From NCBI GenBank assembly GCA_018806915.1, contig JAGKQI010000048.1, positions 372,001 through 436,000 of the forward strand: a stretch of 64,000 nt of DNA, in the 5' to 3' direction. The position numbers and the translations under genes are program-made. The stretch's first letter is position 1. Each line of letters begins with the position of its first letter. Positions 40,360 to 50,585 of this stretch are shown piece after piece. Source of the DNA: Phytophthora colocasiae. Lineage: Eukaryota; Oomycota; Peronosporomycetes; Peronosporales; Peronosporaceae. Below the pieces are notes generated by a model that ran no database searches, was not told the origin of the DNA, and was given only the letters and a program-made list of their open reading frames with translations.

Positions 40360-40452
40360 GCAACTGCACTCCATTTTGCAGCGCGTTACTGCAATAAAGA
40401 GGTGGTTAATCTGTTATTGGATGCAGGTGCTGAAATTGACGTCGTTGATACG
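40360..40452 (+). pseudogene. ankyrin-repeat exon fragment
   Basis: One ankyrin repeat: ATALHFAARYCNKEVVNLLL then DAGAEIDVVDT. It is followed by GTTAGT, a plausible splice donor, 17 bp before a Gypsy-A-type LTR. Another possible exon (FLLAKEGLNIPDK then GTAAGT) lies at about 40246-40287 on the same strand. An in-frame TGA precedes the repeat, so it is degraded or its splicing is not understood. The rest of the gene is displaced by transposons. Confidence 0.6.
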
Positions 40453-40469
40453 GTTAGTGTTTTGTACTT

Positions 40470-40874
40470 TGTCGTATACCTGGTTAAGAGTCGAGTAGTT
40501 GCGGACTGTTATCGAGTAGGTCTGGGCGGGGAGCTTAAGGAATACGTAAAATGCAAACTTCTTTCTTCTTGTTTTTGGTTGTTCTTAACTTAGTAGATAC
40601 ACGACTGACTAGATTTCTGGGCGGTCTGGACCAGCGCTTGTAGGGTTGACACACCTCCGAAGTAGAAGAGCACTGAGACTAGGTATGGCATCAGTCCTCT
40701 CGCGATGGTATGATAGTAGACGGGGCAGGGAGTAGATGAGAGGTACCTCCAAACTGGACCTCAGACACAGTACTAGGCCATCTGGCCATGGACAGTAGGC
40801 GACGTTGGGCAAGGCCCTGGGATATAGTGCGCGCCCGACGCTGGTTCACACACTATATTCCCGGGTACGGGACA
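40470..40874 (-). repeat. Gypsy-A-family LTR, reverse orientation
   Basis: Starts TGTCGTATACCTGG and ends CCCGGGTACGGGACA; the reverse complement of the Gypsy-A LTR with scattered substitutions. Confidence 0.9.
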
Positions 40875-41150
40875 AACTCCCCGACCTAACGTTGTGCGTC
40901 CTCGCACAACGCGGTCGCGCTCCATGTCCCGGAGGCACTTGACCACGTGGAGCTCTTCGTCAGTCAACTTGATGTAGCCTTCGTCCAGTAGAGTAAAAGC
41001 AGCACGAGTCGCAGTAGACGCAGTAGTAGCAAGACGAGAGATCGTAGTCGAACTTGAAGTTGAAGTAGTCGTAGGAGCATCAGGGCCGGGAGTAGTAGGG
41101 GGTATCGAAGCAGGGTACGGGATATGCAGCGGGGTTGCGTAGGTGTGCAC
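40773..41150 (-). pseudogene. third-reading-frame fragment of Gypsy-A family
   Basis: 125 codons homologous to the C-terminal part of 16834-17631: a Thr/Ser/Pro linker and then KLTDEELHVVKCLRDMERDR and PVPGNIVCEPASGAHY, continuing into the LTR. The frame is preserved although the DNA has diverged. Confidence 0.7.
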
Positions 41151-41190
41151 GGCACAGGGGAAGTTTAGGTGACTCGTAGAGTCCTGCTTG

Positions 41191-41571
41191 TGTCCCGTAC
41201 CCGGGAATAGAGTGTGTGAACCAGCGTCGGGCGCGCACTATGTCCCGGGGCCTTGTCCAACGTCGCCTACTGTCCGTGTCTGAGGTCCAGTTTGGAGGTA
41301 CCTCTCATCTACCACTGCCTCGTCTACCATCATACTATCGTGAGAGGACGGATGTCATGCCTAGTCTCAATGCTCTTCTACTCCGGTGAGGTGTCATCCC
41401 TACAAGTGCTGGTCCAGACCGCCCAGAAATCTAGTCAGTCGTGTATCTACCAAGTTAAGAACAACCAGAAACAAGAAGAAAGAAGTTTGCATTTTACGTA
41501 TTCCTTAAGCTCCCCGCCCAGACCTACTCGCTAACAGTCCGCACCCCGCACCCTTAACCAGGTATACGACA
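41191..41571 (+). repeat. Gypsy-A-family 5' LTR (381 bp)
   Basis: TGTCCCGTAC...ATACGACA with a 24-bp net deletion relative to 6539-6943 and several substitutions. It is followed by the same primer-binding site, TGGTGGAGAAGCAGGG. Confidence 0.88.
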
Positions 41572-41887
41572 AGTGGTGGAGAAGCAGGGTAGTTGTCCAC
41601 TGGAGAAAGGTCTGCTAAGTGAGCGCCGACGAGGGAATACGCCTGCTGCCAAGGACTTCGAAGAACAGTACTATTAACGAGGAGTGGGAGATCGCGTCAC
41701 TGCTAGTTCGACAGGGGTCAACTAGGGAGGTGTTCGGCGACTACACTAAGAAGACAAGACCAAGACCTTATCGGAAGTACCTTTGAAGCGAGTGGACTAG
41801 CTCAGAAGCGATTCACTAAGTGAAGACAGTCTCCACCTACATCTACTCTACCCACAGGCGTGTACCGGATCTGGGAGTGGATTACCT
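41572..41887 (+). other. leader of Gypsy-A-family copy
   Basis: Aligns with 6944-7260; non-coding, interrupted by Copia-C at 41888. Confidence 0.7.
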
Positions 41888-42068
41888 TGTTGCACCGCAC
41901 GACAGTGGAACGATTAGCAAGCTGCGCGCGAGCTCACTCGTGGACGCGTGACGTAGAGCGCGTCGCCAATGCAGTTTGAAGCTGCTCGAACGTTTAGTCA
42001 ACAGGCAAGAAAACAAATCAAACAATACACTTCTCTTTTCACCTGCTTCCACGCAGTCGTTTTCTACA
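41888..42068 (+). repeat. Copia-C 5' LTR (181 bp)
   Basis: TGTTGCACCGCACG...TTTTCTACA. Confidence 0.9.
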
Positions 42069-42081
42069 GGTTAACAGCCGC
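42069..42081 (+). other. Copia-C primer-binding site (half-tRNA-Asn)
   Basis: GGTTAACAGCCGC directly follows the LTR; identical to the Copia-B site and complementary to a tRNA-Asn anticodon arm. Confidence 0.65.
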
Positions 42082-42094
42082 AGTTTGCTCAAGA

Positions 42095-43228
42095 ATGGTT
42101 CGTGGACAAGACACCGCACTCGGTGTCGTTACTCGTGGCGCAGCGGCCGCTCAAGTGGCTCCCCCACAAGTTGCGGACAACACTGCACCACCGCCCGTGC
42201 AACGGCCGGATGGCGACGGTGCCCCGGGTGACGAACCGCAGCCTGAACCACCTGCTGGAGGCGGTGACGGCGGTGTGGACGCTGAGGACGGCTCAGTGAA
42301 GCCTGAAGGAAAGATCGATATACGAAATATCAAGATGCAACCATTTAATGGCTCTGTGGCCCAAGACTCCTTTGATTCTAATGCCCACGACTGGTGGGAA
42401 GAATTCCAGGATCAAGTAGAGGACGCCCAGGTGCTTGCCGGCCAGGCGTGGTCGGATCCGGTGAAGCTTTCGGTGTTTCGCGTCTTCCTTACTGGAATGG
42501 CACGCCGCTGGTACCGGCGCTGGAGAGAGGCCAACGCACAGGCGACGTATGAACAGTGTGGGGAGGCTCTCGTTGAAGCCTTCCGTATCAAGTTGACCGA
42601 CCAAGAAATTGCTCAAAGAGTCTACAGTGAGAAGAAACGCTATAGTGAAACCTACCGCGAATACGCGGATCGATTGCTGATCATGACCGACGCACTAGAG
42701 CAAGGGAACTCATTGCCGTCGAATACGCGTCACGCTTTGACGACATTCGTGCATCTCGCTTATCCGAGTTTCTCGAACATTCTAAAGGCTCGTGTGGATC
42801 TGCGGACGCCTAACCCTATTACGGAACTGGACAGCGCAGTCAACATTCTGTCCGAAGTTGCAGAATCGGACGGGAAGGCACGCCCAGGAAAGCCCCGTGC
42901 AGCAGGAGGTGTCGCTCAGATGGGTAAGGGAGCAACAAAACGCCCAGCTCCGGCAAAACCCGACGCGAAGCCCAAGAATCCCAAGGCACCCAAAAAGCGA
43001 GCGGCTCAAGCTCAAGCTGCCGTGGTCGAGCGAAAGAGGAAGAAGACCACAAGTGGCGCCCCTCAAAGGCAGAGCTCCTTTATGTGCTATGAATGTGGCC
43101 AGAAGGGACACACGGCTGCTTATCATCGAAAGTACCTGTCCAAGGAAACCAGCGAGAACAAAGAGGTGAGCGCTCAAGCCAATCAAGCTGAAGCCGACTC
43201 CGATGAGAGCGTCGAAGACAGCGAGTGA
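42095..43228 (+). CDS. gag: Copia-C gag
   Basis: 377 residues from the ATG at 42095 (MVRGQDTALGVV), the first ATG after the primer-binding site; the frame is also open upstream through the LTR. It has an Ala/Pro/Gly-rich N-terminus, a gag core (HDWWEEFQDQVEDAQ; MARRWYRRWREANAQ; YREYADRLLIM), a Lys/Ala/Pro-rich basic stretch, and a zinc knuckle reading CYECGQKGHTAAYH, where the last Cys of CCHC is His. It ends with TGA followed by AGG, the frame staying open into the protease. Confidence 0.85.
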   Translation: MVRGQDTALGVVTRGAAAAQVAPPQVADNTAPPPVQRPDGDGAPGDEPQPEPPAGGGDGGVDAEDGSVKPEGKIDIRNIKMQPFNGSVAQDSFDSNAHDWWEEFQDQVEDAQVLAGQAWSDPVKLSVFRVFLTGMARRWYRRWREANAQATYEQCGEALVEAFRIKLTDQEIAQRVYSEKKRYSETYREYADRLLIMTDALEQGNSLPSNTRHALTTFVHLAYPSFSNILKARVDLRTPNPITELDSAVNILSEVAESDGKARPGKPRAAGGVAQMGKGATKRPAPAKPDAKPKNPKAPKKRAAQAQAAVVERKRKKTTSGAPQRQSSFMCYECGQKGHTAAYHRKYLSKETSENKEVSAQANQAEADSDESVEDSE

Positions 43229-44689
43229 AGGGTTGGCGTTAGGTGGAACCAGATCCTGCTGGATTCTGGTGCATCGCACCACCTAACGGGCCGCCTAGAT
43301 GATCTTACACTGACGGGAAATCAACAGACGCTGGCAGTCAAAGTAGCAGACGGCCGAACCGTCCTGGCTCGAGCTAGAGGCAAGCTCTGTGTGCACGCTG
43401 TAGTTGACAATGGAAAGGGTGAGGCCGTGAAGAGGGACTTCGTGATCGACGACGTTTACTATGTGCCGGAACTGGAGAACACTTTGATTTCAATATCGGC
43501 ACTGACCAAATCCGGCCACGAAGTGGAGTTTTCGCAGTCGTGCTGCACGGTTTACAAAGGAAGTAGACGCCGAGTCGGATGTGTGGCTCGGATGCGACAG
43601 GGAGTCTACGCGGTAGTTACAGAAGAAGATGACGTAGCGACTTCAGGAGCCTCTGCTTCAGCAGTACTCGGACGAGATTTGGAGACGTGGCACAGACGTC
43701 TCGGGCACGTGAACTACGACACCCTTAAGTCTCTTGCACGCGGTGGAGCTGTGCGAGGTTTGAAGATTGCGGCCGGTTCCAAGCCCCCAATGTGTGTGAT
43801 TTGTGCGTTGATGAAGTCAACAAGAGTGTCGGCGCCCGCGATTAGGTCCAGCAGTGACGAGGTAGCCGACAGAATATGCCACGCGGATCTGAGCGGTCCC
43901 GTAGCTAAGTCTCGCAACGGCAAGAAGTACGTCATGGTCTTGGTATGGCGAGATTACGTGCGCGCATGTGGACTAAAGAAGAAGTCGGAAGCCGCACAGA
44001 CCGTGAAGCAATTCCTCACATTCATTGATGAAGTCCACGCGTCTTCGATCAAGGTTCTCCGGACCGACGGAGGCACCGAGTTTGTGAACAAGGACATTCG
44101 AAAGCTGACACAGCAGACTGGAATAATCCATGAGCACACGACGCGTTATTCGTCATTCCAGAACGGCGTTGCTGAAAGAGCTATACGGACACTGACGGAA
44201 ATGGCCTCATCGATGCTCGCGGATTCTGGCCTGCACCACTGGCTCTGGGAAGATGCATTGAAACACGCTGCTTTCATCCGGAACAGAATACCCAAGGCAG
44301 GAAGCGAAGTTACCCCGCATGAGCGTATCTTCCGGCGAAAACCGGATTTAAGCAAAGTTCCTGTCTTTGGTCAAGCAGTCGTGGCACGCATACCAGCCGA
44401 GATCCGCCGCAAGAACCTCCGGTTTACTGACCCACGTGGAGAACTGGGCGCATTCGTTGGCTGCAACGATTCCATCAAAGGATTCCAGGTATTAATTCCA
44501 GGTCCCGGTCGTAGCATCATCGAGACCCGGGATGCCCGCGTACTCGACCGAATGCTCCATGAGATTGAGCCAGTGGCTGCCGAAGGCGACTTGGATGAAG
44601 GCACGGATGAAGAAGATCATAGCGAGAACGAAGCCAACGTGATGAGCAACGATCCACACCCGTCTGAAATGACCACAGCGAGACGCTAA
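43229..44689 (+). CDS. Copia-C protease and integrase (readthrough of gag TGA)
   Basis: Same frame as gag and no ATG before 43391, consistent with TGA readthrough. Protease: [15 protein letters not shown]. Integrase zinc module ([11 protein letters not shown] ... CVICALMKS) and D-D-E core ([33 protein letters not shown]). It is followed by the copia C-terminal domain ([18 protein letters not shown]) and an acidic linker. It stops at a TAA after TTARR; the same frame continues with [14 protein letters not shown] into the RT region, so the TAA is an internal nonsense codon. Confidence 0.87.
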   Translation, partial: RVGVRWNQILLDSGASHHLTGRLDDLTLTGNQQTLAVKVADGRTVLARARGKLCVHAVVDNGKGEAVKRDFVIDDVYYVPELENTLISISALTKSGHEVEFSQSCCTVYKGSRRRVGCVARMRQGVYAVVTEEDDVATSGASASAVLGRDLETWHRRLGHVNYDTLKSLARGGAVRGLKIAAGSKPPMCVICALMKSTRVSAPAIRSSSDEVADRICHADLSGPVAKSRNGKKYVMVLVWRDYVRACGLKKKSEAAQTVKQFLTFIDEVHASSIKVLRTDGGTEFVNKDIRKLTQQTGIIHEHTTRYSSFQNGVAERAIRTLTEMASSMLADSGLHHWLWEDALKHAAFIRNRIPKAGSEVTPHERIFRRKPDLSKVPVFGQAVVARIPAEIRRKNLRFTDPRGELGAFVGCNDSIKGFQVLIPGPGRSIIETRDARVLDRMLHEIEPVAAEGDLDEGTDEEDHSENEANVMSNDPHPSEMTTARR

Positions 44690-46099
44690 AGACGCATTGC
44701 CGAACGCCGAGATTCGCAAGCTCACGCTTTCTCTGTGCTGAGCGAGGCCATTCGCGAGCCGTTGAACCTATCCGAAGCTAAGCGCTCCCCGCAATGGTTA
44801 CAGTGGGAAGCGGCTATAGAAGAGGAGGTGCAAGCGCTGTTCGAAAATGGCACTTTCGAGTGGGTAGACCCACCTCCAGATGCAAAAGTGCTTGATCACA
44901 CCTTGCAGTTTCGACTCAAAATGGGTTCAAATGGTGAGGTTTCCCGTTTCAAGGCTCGCTTGTGCGCGCGAGGCGACAAACAGGAATTCATACTACACTT
45001 TCTCGACACTTACGCTCCGGTGGCAATGCTTGTGACTGTCCGTATATTTCTGGCAATCGTGGCAAGACTTCAGATGCACGCGAGACAGGGCGATGTGCCA
45101 TCCGCCTACGTAAAGGCATCTCTACCCGAGGATCTCTACATGAAACCAGTGCCGGGTTTCGCTACTCGTGCTCAGATCGGCAAAGTGTGGAGACTGTGCA
45201 AGGCGCTCTACGGGTTGCGTCAGGCTGGAAGGGAATGGCACAAAGAAATCGACCGATTTCTCAGGGAGTATGGGCTCAAGCCCACAGAAGCAGACCCATG
45301 TCTTTACTATGAGGAGATGCTACACCGATTTGCAATGGACGAGGCAAGACCAGCTACGACTCCGATGGTCCCGAGCACGAGACTCGACTTCGAGGACACA
45401 GACGCAACAGCGGATGAGATCGCGCTGATGAGCCGCGTTCCCTACCGCCAAGCTGTCGGTGCACTGCTGTACTTGGCGCGAGTCACCAGGCCGGACATCA
45501 GTTTCGCTGTTGGGCGTCTAGCACGACACTGTGCGAAGCCTCGGAAAGCGGCATGGGACGCCGTTAAATTTCTCTTCCGCTACTTGAAGGGCAGTCGAGA
45601 CGTGAAGCTAAGGTTTGGACCAAGCGGAGACGACATAATGATTACTACTGACGCTGACTGGGCTAATGATCAGCTGGATCGGAAATCCGTCTCGGGTCAC
45701 GTGGTCTACCTATTTGGCTGTCCAGTGAGGTGGGGTAGCAAGAAACGATCGATCGTCGCGAAATCTAGCACGGCTGCCGAGTACGTCGCCGCGGACATGG
45801 CCATCGAAGAAGCTATCATGGTGCGCTACATCGTGGACGAAGTGCTGAGGCGAAACACACCTGTGACGCTATGCATGGACAGTCAACCAGCTATCGCAAG
45901 ACTCAAGCGCAACGGGCTCTCCGAGACCCAGAAGACCGTCGACGTGAAGTACAAGGCTGTCAAAGGGCTGCTTCAGGAAGGTCTGGTCGCAGTGCAATAT
46001 CTGCCAACGGGGGATATGCCTGCCGACCTCCTAACGAAGGCCTTGGCGCGGCACCAACATCTTCGTAAGCGTGGCCTGTGTGGCCTCGTGAGCACTTAG
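44690..46099 (+). CDS. Copia-C reverse transcriptase (catalytic segment deleted) and RNase H
   Basis: Continues the pol frame after the TAA. RT N-terminal motifs are present ([50 protein letters not shown]), but the next residues are [19 protein letters not shown]. The roughly 100-residue stretch that carries YVDD and the region after it is absent, removed in frame. RNase H is intact ([55 protein letters not shown]). The element cannot reverse transcribe itself. Confidence 0.88.
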   Translation, partial: RRIAERRDSQAHAFSVLSEAIREPLNLSEAKRSPQWLQWEAAIEEEVQALFENGTFEWVDPPPDAKVLDHTLQFRLKMGSNGEVSRFKARLCARGDKQEFILHFLDTYAPVAMLVTVRIFLAIVARLQMHARQGDVPSAYVKASLPEDLYMKPVPGFATRAQIGKVWRLCKALYGLRQAGREWHKEIDRFLREYGLKPTEADPCLYYEEMLHRFAMDEARPATTPMVPSTRLDFEDTDATADEIALMSRVPYRQAVGALLYLARVTRPDISFAVGRLARHCAKPRKAAWDAVKFLFRYLKGSRDVKLRFGPSGDDIMITTDADWANDQLDRKSVSGHVVYLFGCPVRWGSKKRSIVAKSSTAAEYVAADMAIEEAIMVRYIVDEVLRRNTPVTLCMDSQPAIARLKRNGLSETQKTVDVKYKAVKGLLQEGLVAVQYLPTGDMPADLLTKALARHQHLRKRGLCGLVST

Positions 46100-46143
46100 T
46101 AGCAAGAGCTGCAAACGTGTTCGCGCACTGCTTGCGGGGGAGG

Positions 46144-46324
46144 TGTTGCACCACACGACAGTGGAACGATTAGCAAGCTGCGCGCGAGCTCACTCGTGGA
46201 CGCGTGACGTAGAGCGCGTCGCCAATGCAGTTTGAAGCTGCTCGAACGTTTAGTCAACAGGCAAGAAAACAAAGCAAACAATACACTTCTCTTTTCACCT
46301 GCTTCCACGCAGTCGTTTTCTACA
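46144..46324 (+). repeat. Copia-C 3' LTR (181 bp)
   Basis: Two differences from the 5' LTR. Preceded by the purine tract GCGGGGGAGG, a likely polypurine primer, and followed by TACCT. Confidence 0.9.
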
Positions 46325-47884
46325 TACCTGGGCGGGAGTGCTACAGGAACCCAAGACTACAGAAGAAGAAGAAGAAGAAGAAGAAGAAGAAGAAGAAGAA
46401 AAAGAAGAACCCGATATTGAGATGTCCTCGTTCGGTCCCCACGGCGTGCTCGACGAAGGCAACAGCAGTCCCATATCAAGTGAAGGAAGAAGCGCCGGTC
46501 ACCCGTCTACGACATGGTTTGAAGCTGGAGGAGAGCAGACCGCAGCTACTTCAGTCGCCGTCGACTTGGGAGGAAGTACTGGATGGTCAACTGATGCGTG
46601 GTTGGGTGCCCTCCATACTCCTAACACAGGACGGCCTGACCTGACTTCGGCTGGTGGCCTTAGCTCTGTCCAGTCCATCGATCGTAGAGCAGCTCTAGTT
46701 TCGAACCGACGTCAACCAACCCGACCAAGACTAGTTCGAAGTTCCTCTGAACCTCAGGCAGGAGGCCTGAGACCCGACGAGAGTAGCTCTGCAGCTACTG
46801 GGGAGTCGACCTTCGCGTTGAACCGTCCTGAGACTGGATTTGCGGCGATTCCAAGTGCCCCTCCTGGAGCGGCCCCGCGTTATGAAGTAGACCCCTCTAC
46901 AGGTCTAACCTGGCAACCACCGGCACCTACGACTACTACGAATCCTAATCTGATAACGATGCAACAGCCAGTGCGATCCCGGACTCCTTGGCGATTGACC
47001 CTCCTCCGCAACCTTTGGCTACCTCTGTACAGGCTAGTGCGATCCCTGCCAGTGCACCTATGGGCTACTCTCTGAATGTCGAAGATAACCTGGGAGCAGC
47101 CTCGAACCCGACCGGAGTACTCCCTACTGGATGGGGTAGTCAACTACCAGCGACTCAACCAAGTGTGAACACTGGCTGGCCGTCTACCCTTGCTCCCGTA
47201 GTGACTCCTGCCGCTAGCGTCCCTCAGTCGAACCGGTCGGCAATTGCAAGTTACCAGAACGTTACGATCGGAACTATTCCTGGTGTACCTGGAACTGGGA
47301 TGACGAGCCCATTCATCCAGCCGGCTGGATGGTCTACTGTGGTGGGTTTCTCGTACGGAAATCCAACCCCCGTCGTCCAGACGTCTACTGCTGTGCAACA
47401 TCCGATGGCGAATCCGTACCCTCAGATGACTCAAGGAGTTCAAGCTGCTCCTGCGACTACTGGCTTCCGCCGCCTCACGCTGTCTATCCGAGCCAACAGC
47501 CGCCTACTACCTACCAGATGCATCCTGTGACCTCGAATCCGTCGACTCAGCGACCTTCGTTGCCGGTACCCCTGACTGCTACCCCAATTGTTCCGATGAC
47601 TACGCCGATGGGTCAGTCGTCTGTAGCTGGTACGGGTTACTACCCTAACCAACTACCTTCCATCTACTCCCAACCGGTGAGTCAGGTGACGAGACCTCAA
47701 CCCGTCGGAATGCCTTCGAACATCAAGAACGCTATCCGGATGATTCAACCGTTCTACTCTGACAGTGCTTCGGTCGACAAGGCCCGGACGTTTTGGAATG
47801 ACTTCGAGAGAGCTACTCAGGGACCTGACGGTTCGCTCCGTTTGAGTGCCTTCAGGGAGTGTCTGAAGGGTAAGACTGGTGAAG
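46325..47884 (+). pseudogene. Gypsy-A-family gag, frameshifted and truncated
   Basis: After the TACCT duplication the gag frame begins with an acidic run and MSSFGPHGVLDEG, homologous to 7329 onward. It is broken into three frames (about 47000 and 47450) and stops at EGSLKGKTGE-type sequence where Gypsy-D starts. Matching segments include IKNAIRMIQPFYSDSASVDK and FWNDFERATQ. Confidence 0.85.
46361..46408 (+). repeat. (AGA)n microsatellite
   Basis: About 16 AGA/GAA units coding a poly-Glu run just before the gag ATG; the intact element has only two or three units here. Confidence 0.9.
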
Positions 47885-49916
47885 TGTCGCGAAGTCGGTG
47901 AAACTTTGGTCGCGGAGCAGGGGGCGTATAGTGAACCCTAGTTATACGACTACTGAAAAGGAGTTTTCAGAGCCGTACAACGGTAGGTTGGCGTGTGGTA
48001 CCTTGCGGTATCCTCGTGGGTTCGTTGTCTTCGGAAATATGACCCTCGCCGGAGTCTGAGAATGTGTTGTGAAGAGAAGTAGGGATTCCCTTGGAGTCTG
48101 GTATCGGTATTCAGGAAATCCTTCCAGGAGCGTTCGGGAGTCGGAATCTCTGGGAACCAAGATGGTTTCCAGGAAGTCGGCGGTCGAAAAGAGGTTAATA
48201 TACCAGAGAAAGTCTGAAATCGGTGTCTGAATATCACAAATCCAGAACCGAGATACCTGACTTTCAGAGATAAACAACCAATATACAGAGTTCGAAAACA
48301 TACAAATATATACAGCCGTTCTTATTCTTTCTAGGCCCTTGAACGGTGGGCTAACACTCCAGGTCAACTAGGGACTTACTACCAGACACCTGGTCTGTCT
48401 GGTATCCCTTTACGTTCGCGCACCACCCTCTAGTATAGAGGGAAAATATAAACCAATACAATCGGCTATATATAACAGTCTACCTTGCACTCTGAAAACG
48501 ACTGTCTAGTTTCCAGAGCCTGTCCAAACGAGCAATATGAAATGGGCTACCGCTAGAGACAAAACAAACGACCCAACTAGGATATGGAATAGGCGGGTCC
48601 TTTCAGGTCTCTACGTTACCTGATCTCCACCTAAGGGGATTGAATTTGGTGGAGATCACACGACGTACGTGATGACGCAGTGGCTTGAATACTCCTCAAG
48701 CGGACTTGTGCAGTAGCAAGCAAATTGAACTCTGTTTATCGTTTATCTTCCTCATAACTATCATTTATATCTGGTAACTCTCTTCTTCTTGTCGTCTTTT
48801 GCGTCCTTTATGCAGTCAGTCTTCATATCTCAGGTACTCTTGGTCTTTGTATACATCTGGTACTTTGACTTGGTCTCAGTATGCAGTCTGTGCAGCCGAT
48901 CTCGATGGGTTGACAGGTAGAGACGTCATTACGGGGGATGTGCAGGTCAGTAATCACTTGAATGCGTGACTTGAACTTGGGTTCACTTGGTTTCAGTATG
49001 GTCTTGGATCTTCGGTGGTTTCAGAGTCCGGTATCCTGGTTTTCAGAGTCTGATATCACTTGGTTTTCAGAGTCTTAGTCAGAGATACCAGAGTCTTGAG
49101 TACGGAACTAGAGTACGGAGCACCAATGCTTCGACGTACATGAAGATCTTGAGGGTTGCGCGGGTGCGCGGCGTCCGGCGCGCGATGCTTGGTCTCTGCG
49201 GGTAAATATGTGAATCCTTGAACCATCAATCGTCGCGCTGGACGGTAACGGGATGAGGTCTCTCAGAGATACGTTCTTCTGAGAGACTTTCCGCCAGAAG
49301 TTAGGCACTCATCGTCGGGGAAAGTCCGGTGACCAGACAGAGTGTATTTGACCTTCAGAGTTGTGCACACTCTGAAGTACACTTCTGGTCCTTTGGACCC
49401 CTTTACAGTCAGGCGAAGGTTTATCCACAATCTTCCACAGATGTCGCACGGGTGCGGCCACGTCCCAAAGTCCCTTTCGCTTATAACCCATAGTATAACC
49501 AATCACATCATAACGTAATATCCACCTGTCGCTCGAAAATCGGAATTAACATCATGTCAACCGCCCCTCCTGGTCACGATCCATCAGTGCGGAACTTTCT
49601 CCAAGCTGTGTATCATGGCCAGGCCTATCAAACATTCTGATAGACAGTTTTCAGAGCGTAGCGTAGCTGCAACTCTTTGCCAGTTGCCTGGTTTTCAGAG
49701 TCTCTGGTGTCCTGTCGCACAATCTGATTCTCTCAGACTCAGAAACTTGAACTTGACTCGCCCAACAGGCGATCATTTTCAAACCTCCGTCCTTTCGCTC
49801 ATGACTGCGGAAACAAACACTTTCCTGAGCTCAAACGCCCCAGCGAGTGGGGTGGCAGGCGACGCCACAGGCACTTGTCCTGCTTCGGCAACTGCCAGTA
49901 TATCGCAGGGTGGAGA
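47885..49916 (+). mobile_element. Gypsy-D: end fragment of an LTR element related to Gypsy-E
   Basis: Begins TGTCGCGAAGTCGGTG inside Gypsy-A-family gag. It can be aligned by eye with the Gypsy-E end at 49917 (GCGAAGT-GGTGAA, GGCGTGTG, ACAGCCG-TTCTTATTCTTT, GGCCCTTGA-CGGTGGGC, GCAAATTGAACTCT). It ends where Gypsy-E is inserted. Drawn on plus, but by analogy with Gypsy-E its own gag-pol would be on minus. Confidence 0.72.
49801..49916 (+). pseudogene. start of Gypsy-D opposite-strand accessory gene, cut by Gypsy-E
   Basis: MTAETNTFLSSNAPASGVAG and further Ala/Thr/Gly-rich residues, then interruption at 49916. It matches in position and composition the start of the accessory gene at 51615 in Gypsy-E (MATPSSASASDAPATG). 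Confidence 0.5.
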
Positions 49917-50585
49917 TGTGTGGCGAAGTGGGTGAACACTTTTCCCGCCCAGGTGCGTATAGCGTGTCTTCCGGAAAATAAGTCCGACTGGAAAGATGTC
50001 CGGTCGGACTAACGAAAGTCAGAACCTCCAACCGGGATCCAAATGGGTATCCGGAAAGAGGGTTGGCGTGTGACCTTGTGACTACCCTCGTAGGTGTCGT
50101 TTGTCTTCGAACGCGAGGAGTTCCACCTGGATGAGTTACTTCCAAAAGCTTGACTGGATCCAGATGTAGAGAGTGCTAATGCACTTCCAAATGCAGTGGT
50201 TGAGTCTGAATGCAAGTGAGAGACTATTAGCAAAGCCTTCCAACAACAGATAACCAATACACAAGAGAGTTAAATGCAAATATACAGCCGCTTCTTATTC
50301 TTTTCGGCCCTTGAGCGGTGGGCACTCCAAATGCCAGTACGACGTTGGACACTCCAACCGGGACACTGGCACAATTCCGGGGTCCTTTAGCGCACCACTT
50401 CTGGCAAGTCCACTTGGACTCCCAGAAGACAATTATCCAAATGTACCAGGAATACTATAGAGCACTCCAAAATACACACACACAAATACAGTCCAATCAC
50501 ACAGCAGTCAATCAATCAATTTCAGGGGTGACTACTAATAACCTCCTAAAACGCAGTTGTAATATGAAATGTACAAACCAAACGA
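49917..50585 (-). repeat. Gypsy-E 3' LTR (minimum extent)
   Basis: Matches 63336-64000 with a few differences (for example one base near 50022 and a 2-bp indel near 50171). The true inner boundary is unknown because the other copy is cut by the window. Confidence 0.85.

Larger units (their letters stand above)
40470..41190 (-). mobile_element. Gypsy-A-family 3' end, minus strand, truncated
   Basis: Complete 405-bp LTR (40470-40874) plus about 315 bp of the adjacent internal region, in reverse orientation. It is cut at 41190 by a plus-strand Gypsy-A copy, giving a head-to-head junction. Confidence 0.85.
41888..46324 (+). mobile_element. Copia-C: Ty1/copia element lacking the RT catalytic segment
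   Basis: 181-bp LTRs (41888-42068, 46144-46324) differ at two positions on reading (about 1%). Target duplication TACCT. Gag and pol share one frame, separated by a TGA at the gag end and broken once more by a TAA at 44687-44689. The RT lacks YVDD, so it would depend on another element. Confidence 0.93.
41191..47884 (+). mobile_element. Gypsy-A-family copy, plus strand, 5' part only, hosting Copia-C
   Basis: 5' LTR, leader and gag homologous to 6539-8830. It is interrupted by Copia-C at 41888-46324 with a TACCT target duplication (41883-41887 and 46325-46329), and truncated in gag at 47884 by Gypsy-D. Confidence 0.88.

Noticed and set aside
46361..46408. CRISPR-like or regulatory tandem repeat
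   Set aside because: A simple AGA microsatellite coding poly-Glu; no spacers, and this is a eukaryotic context.
48200..48760. Protein-coding gene in the Gypsy-D end
   Set aside because: Frames here are short and the stretch aligns with the non-coding Gypsy-E LTR.
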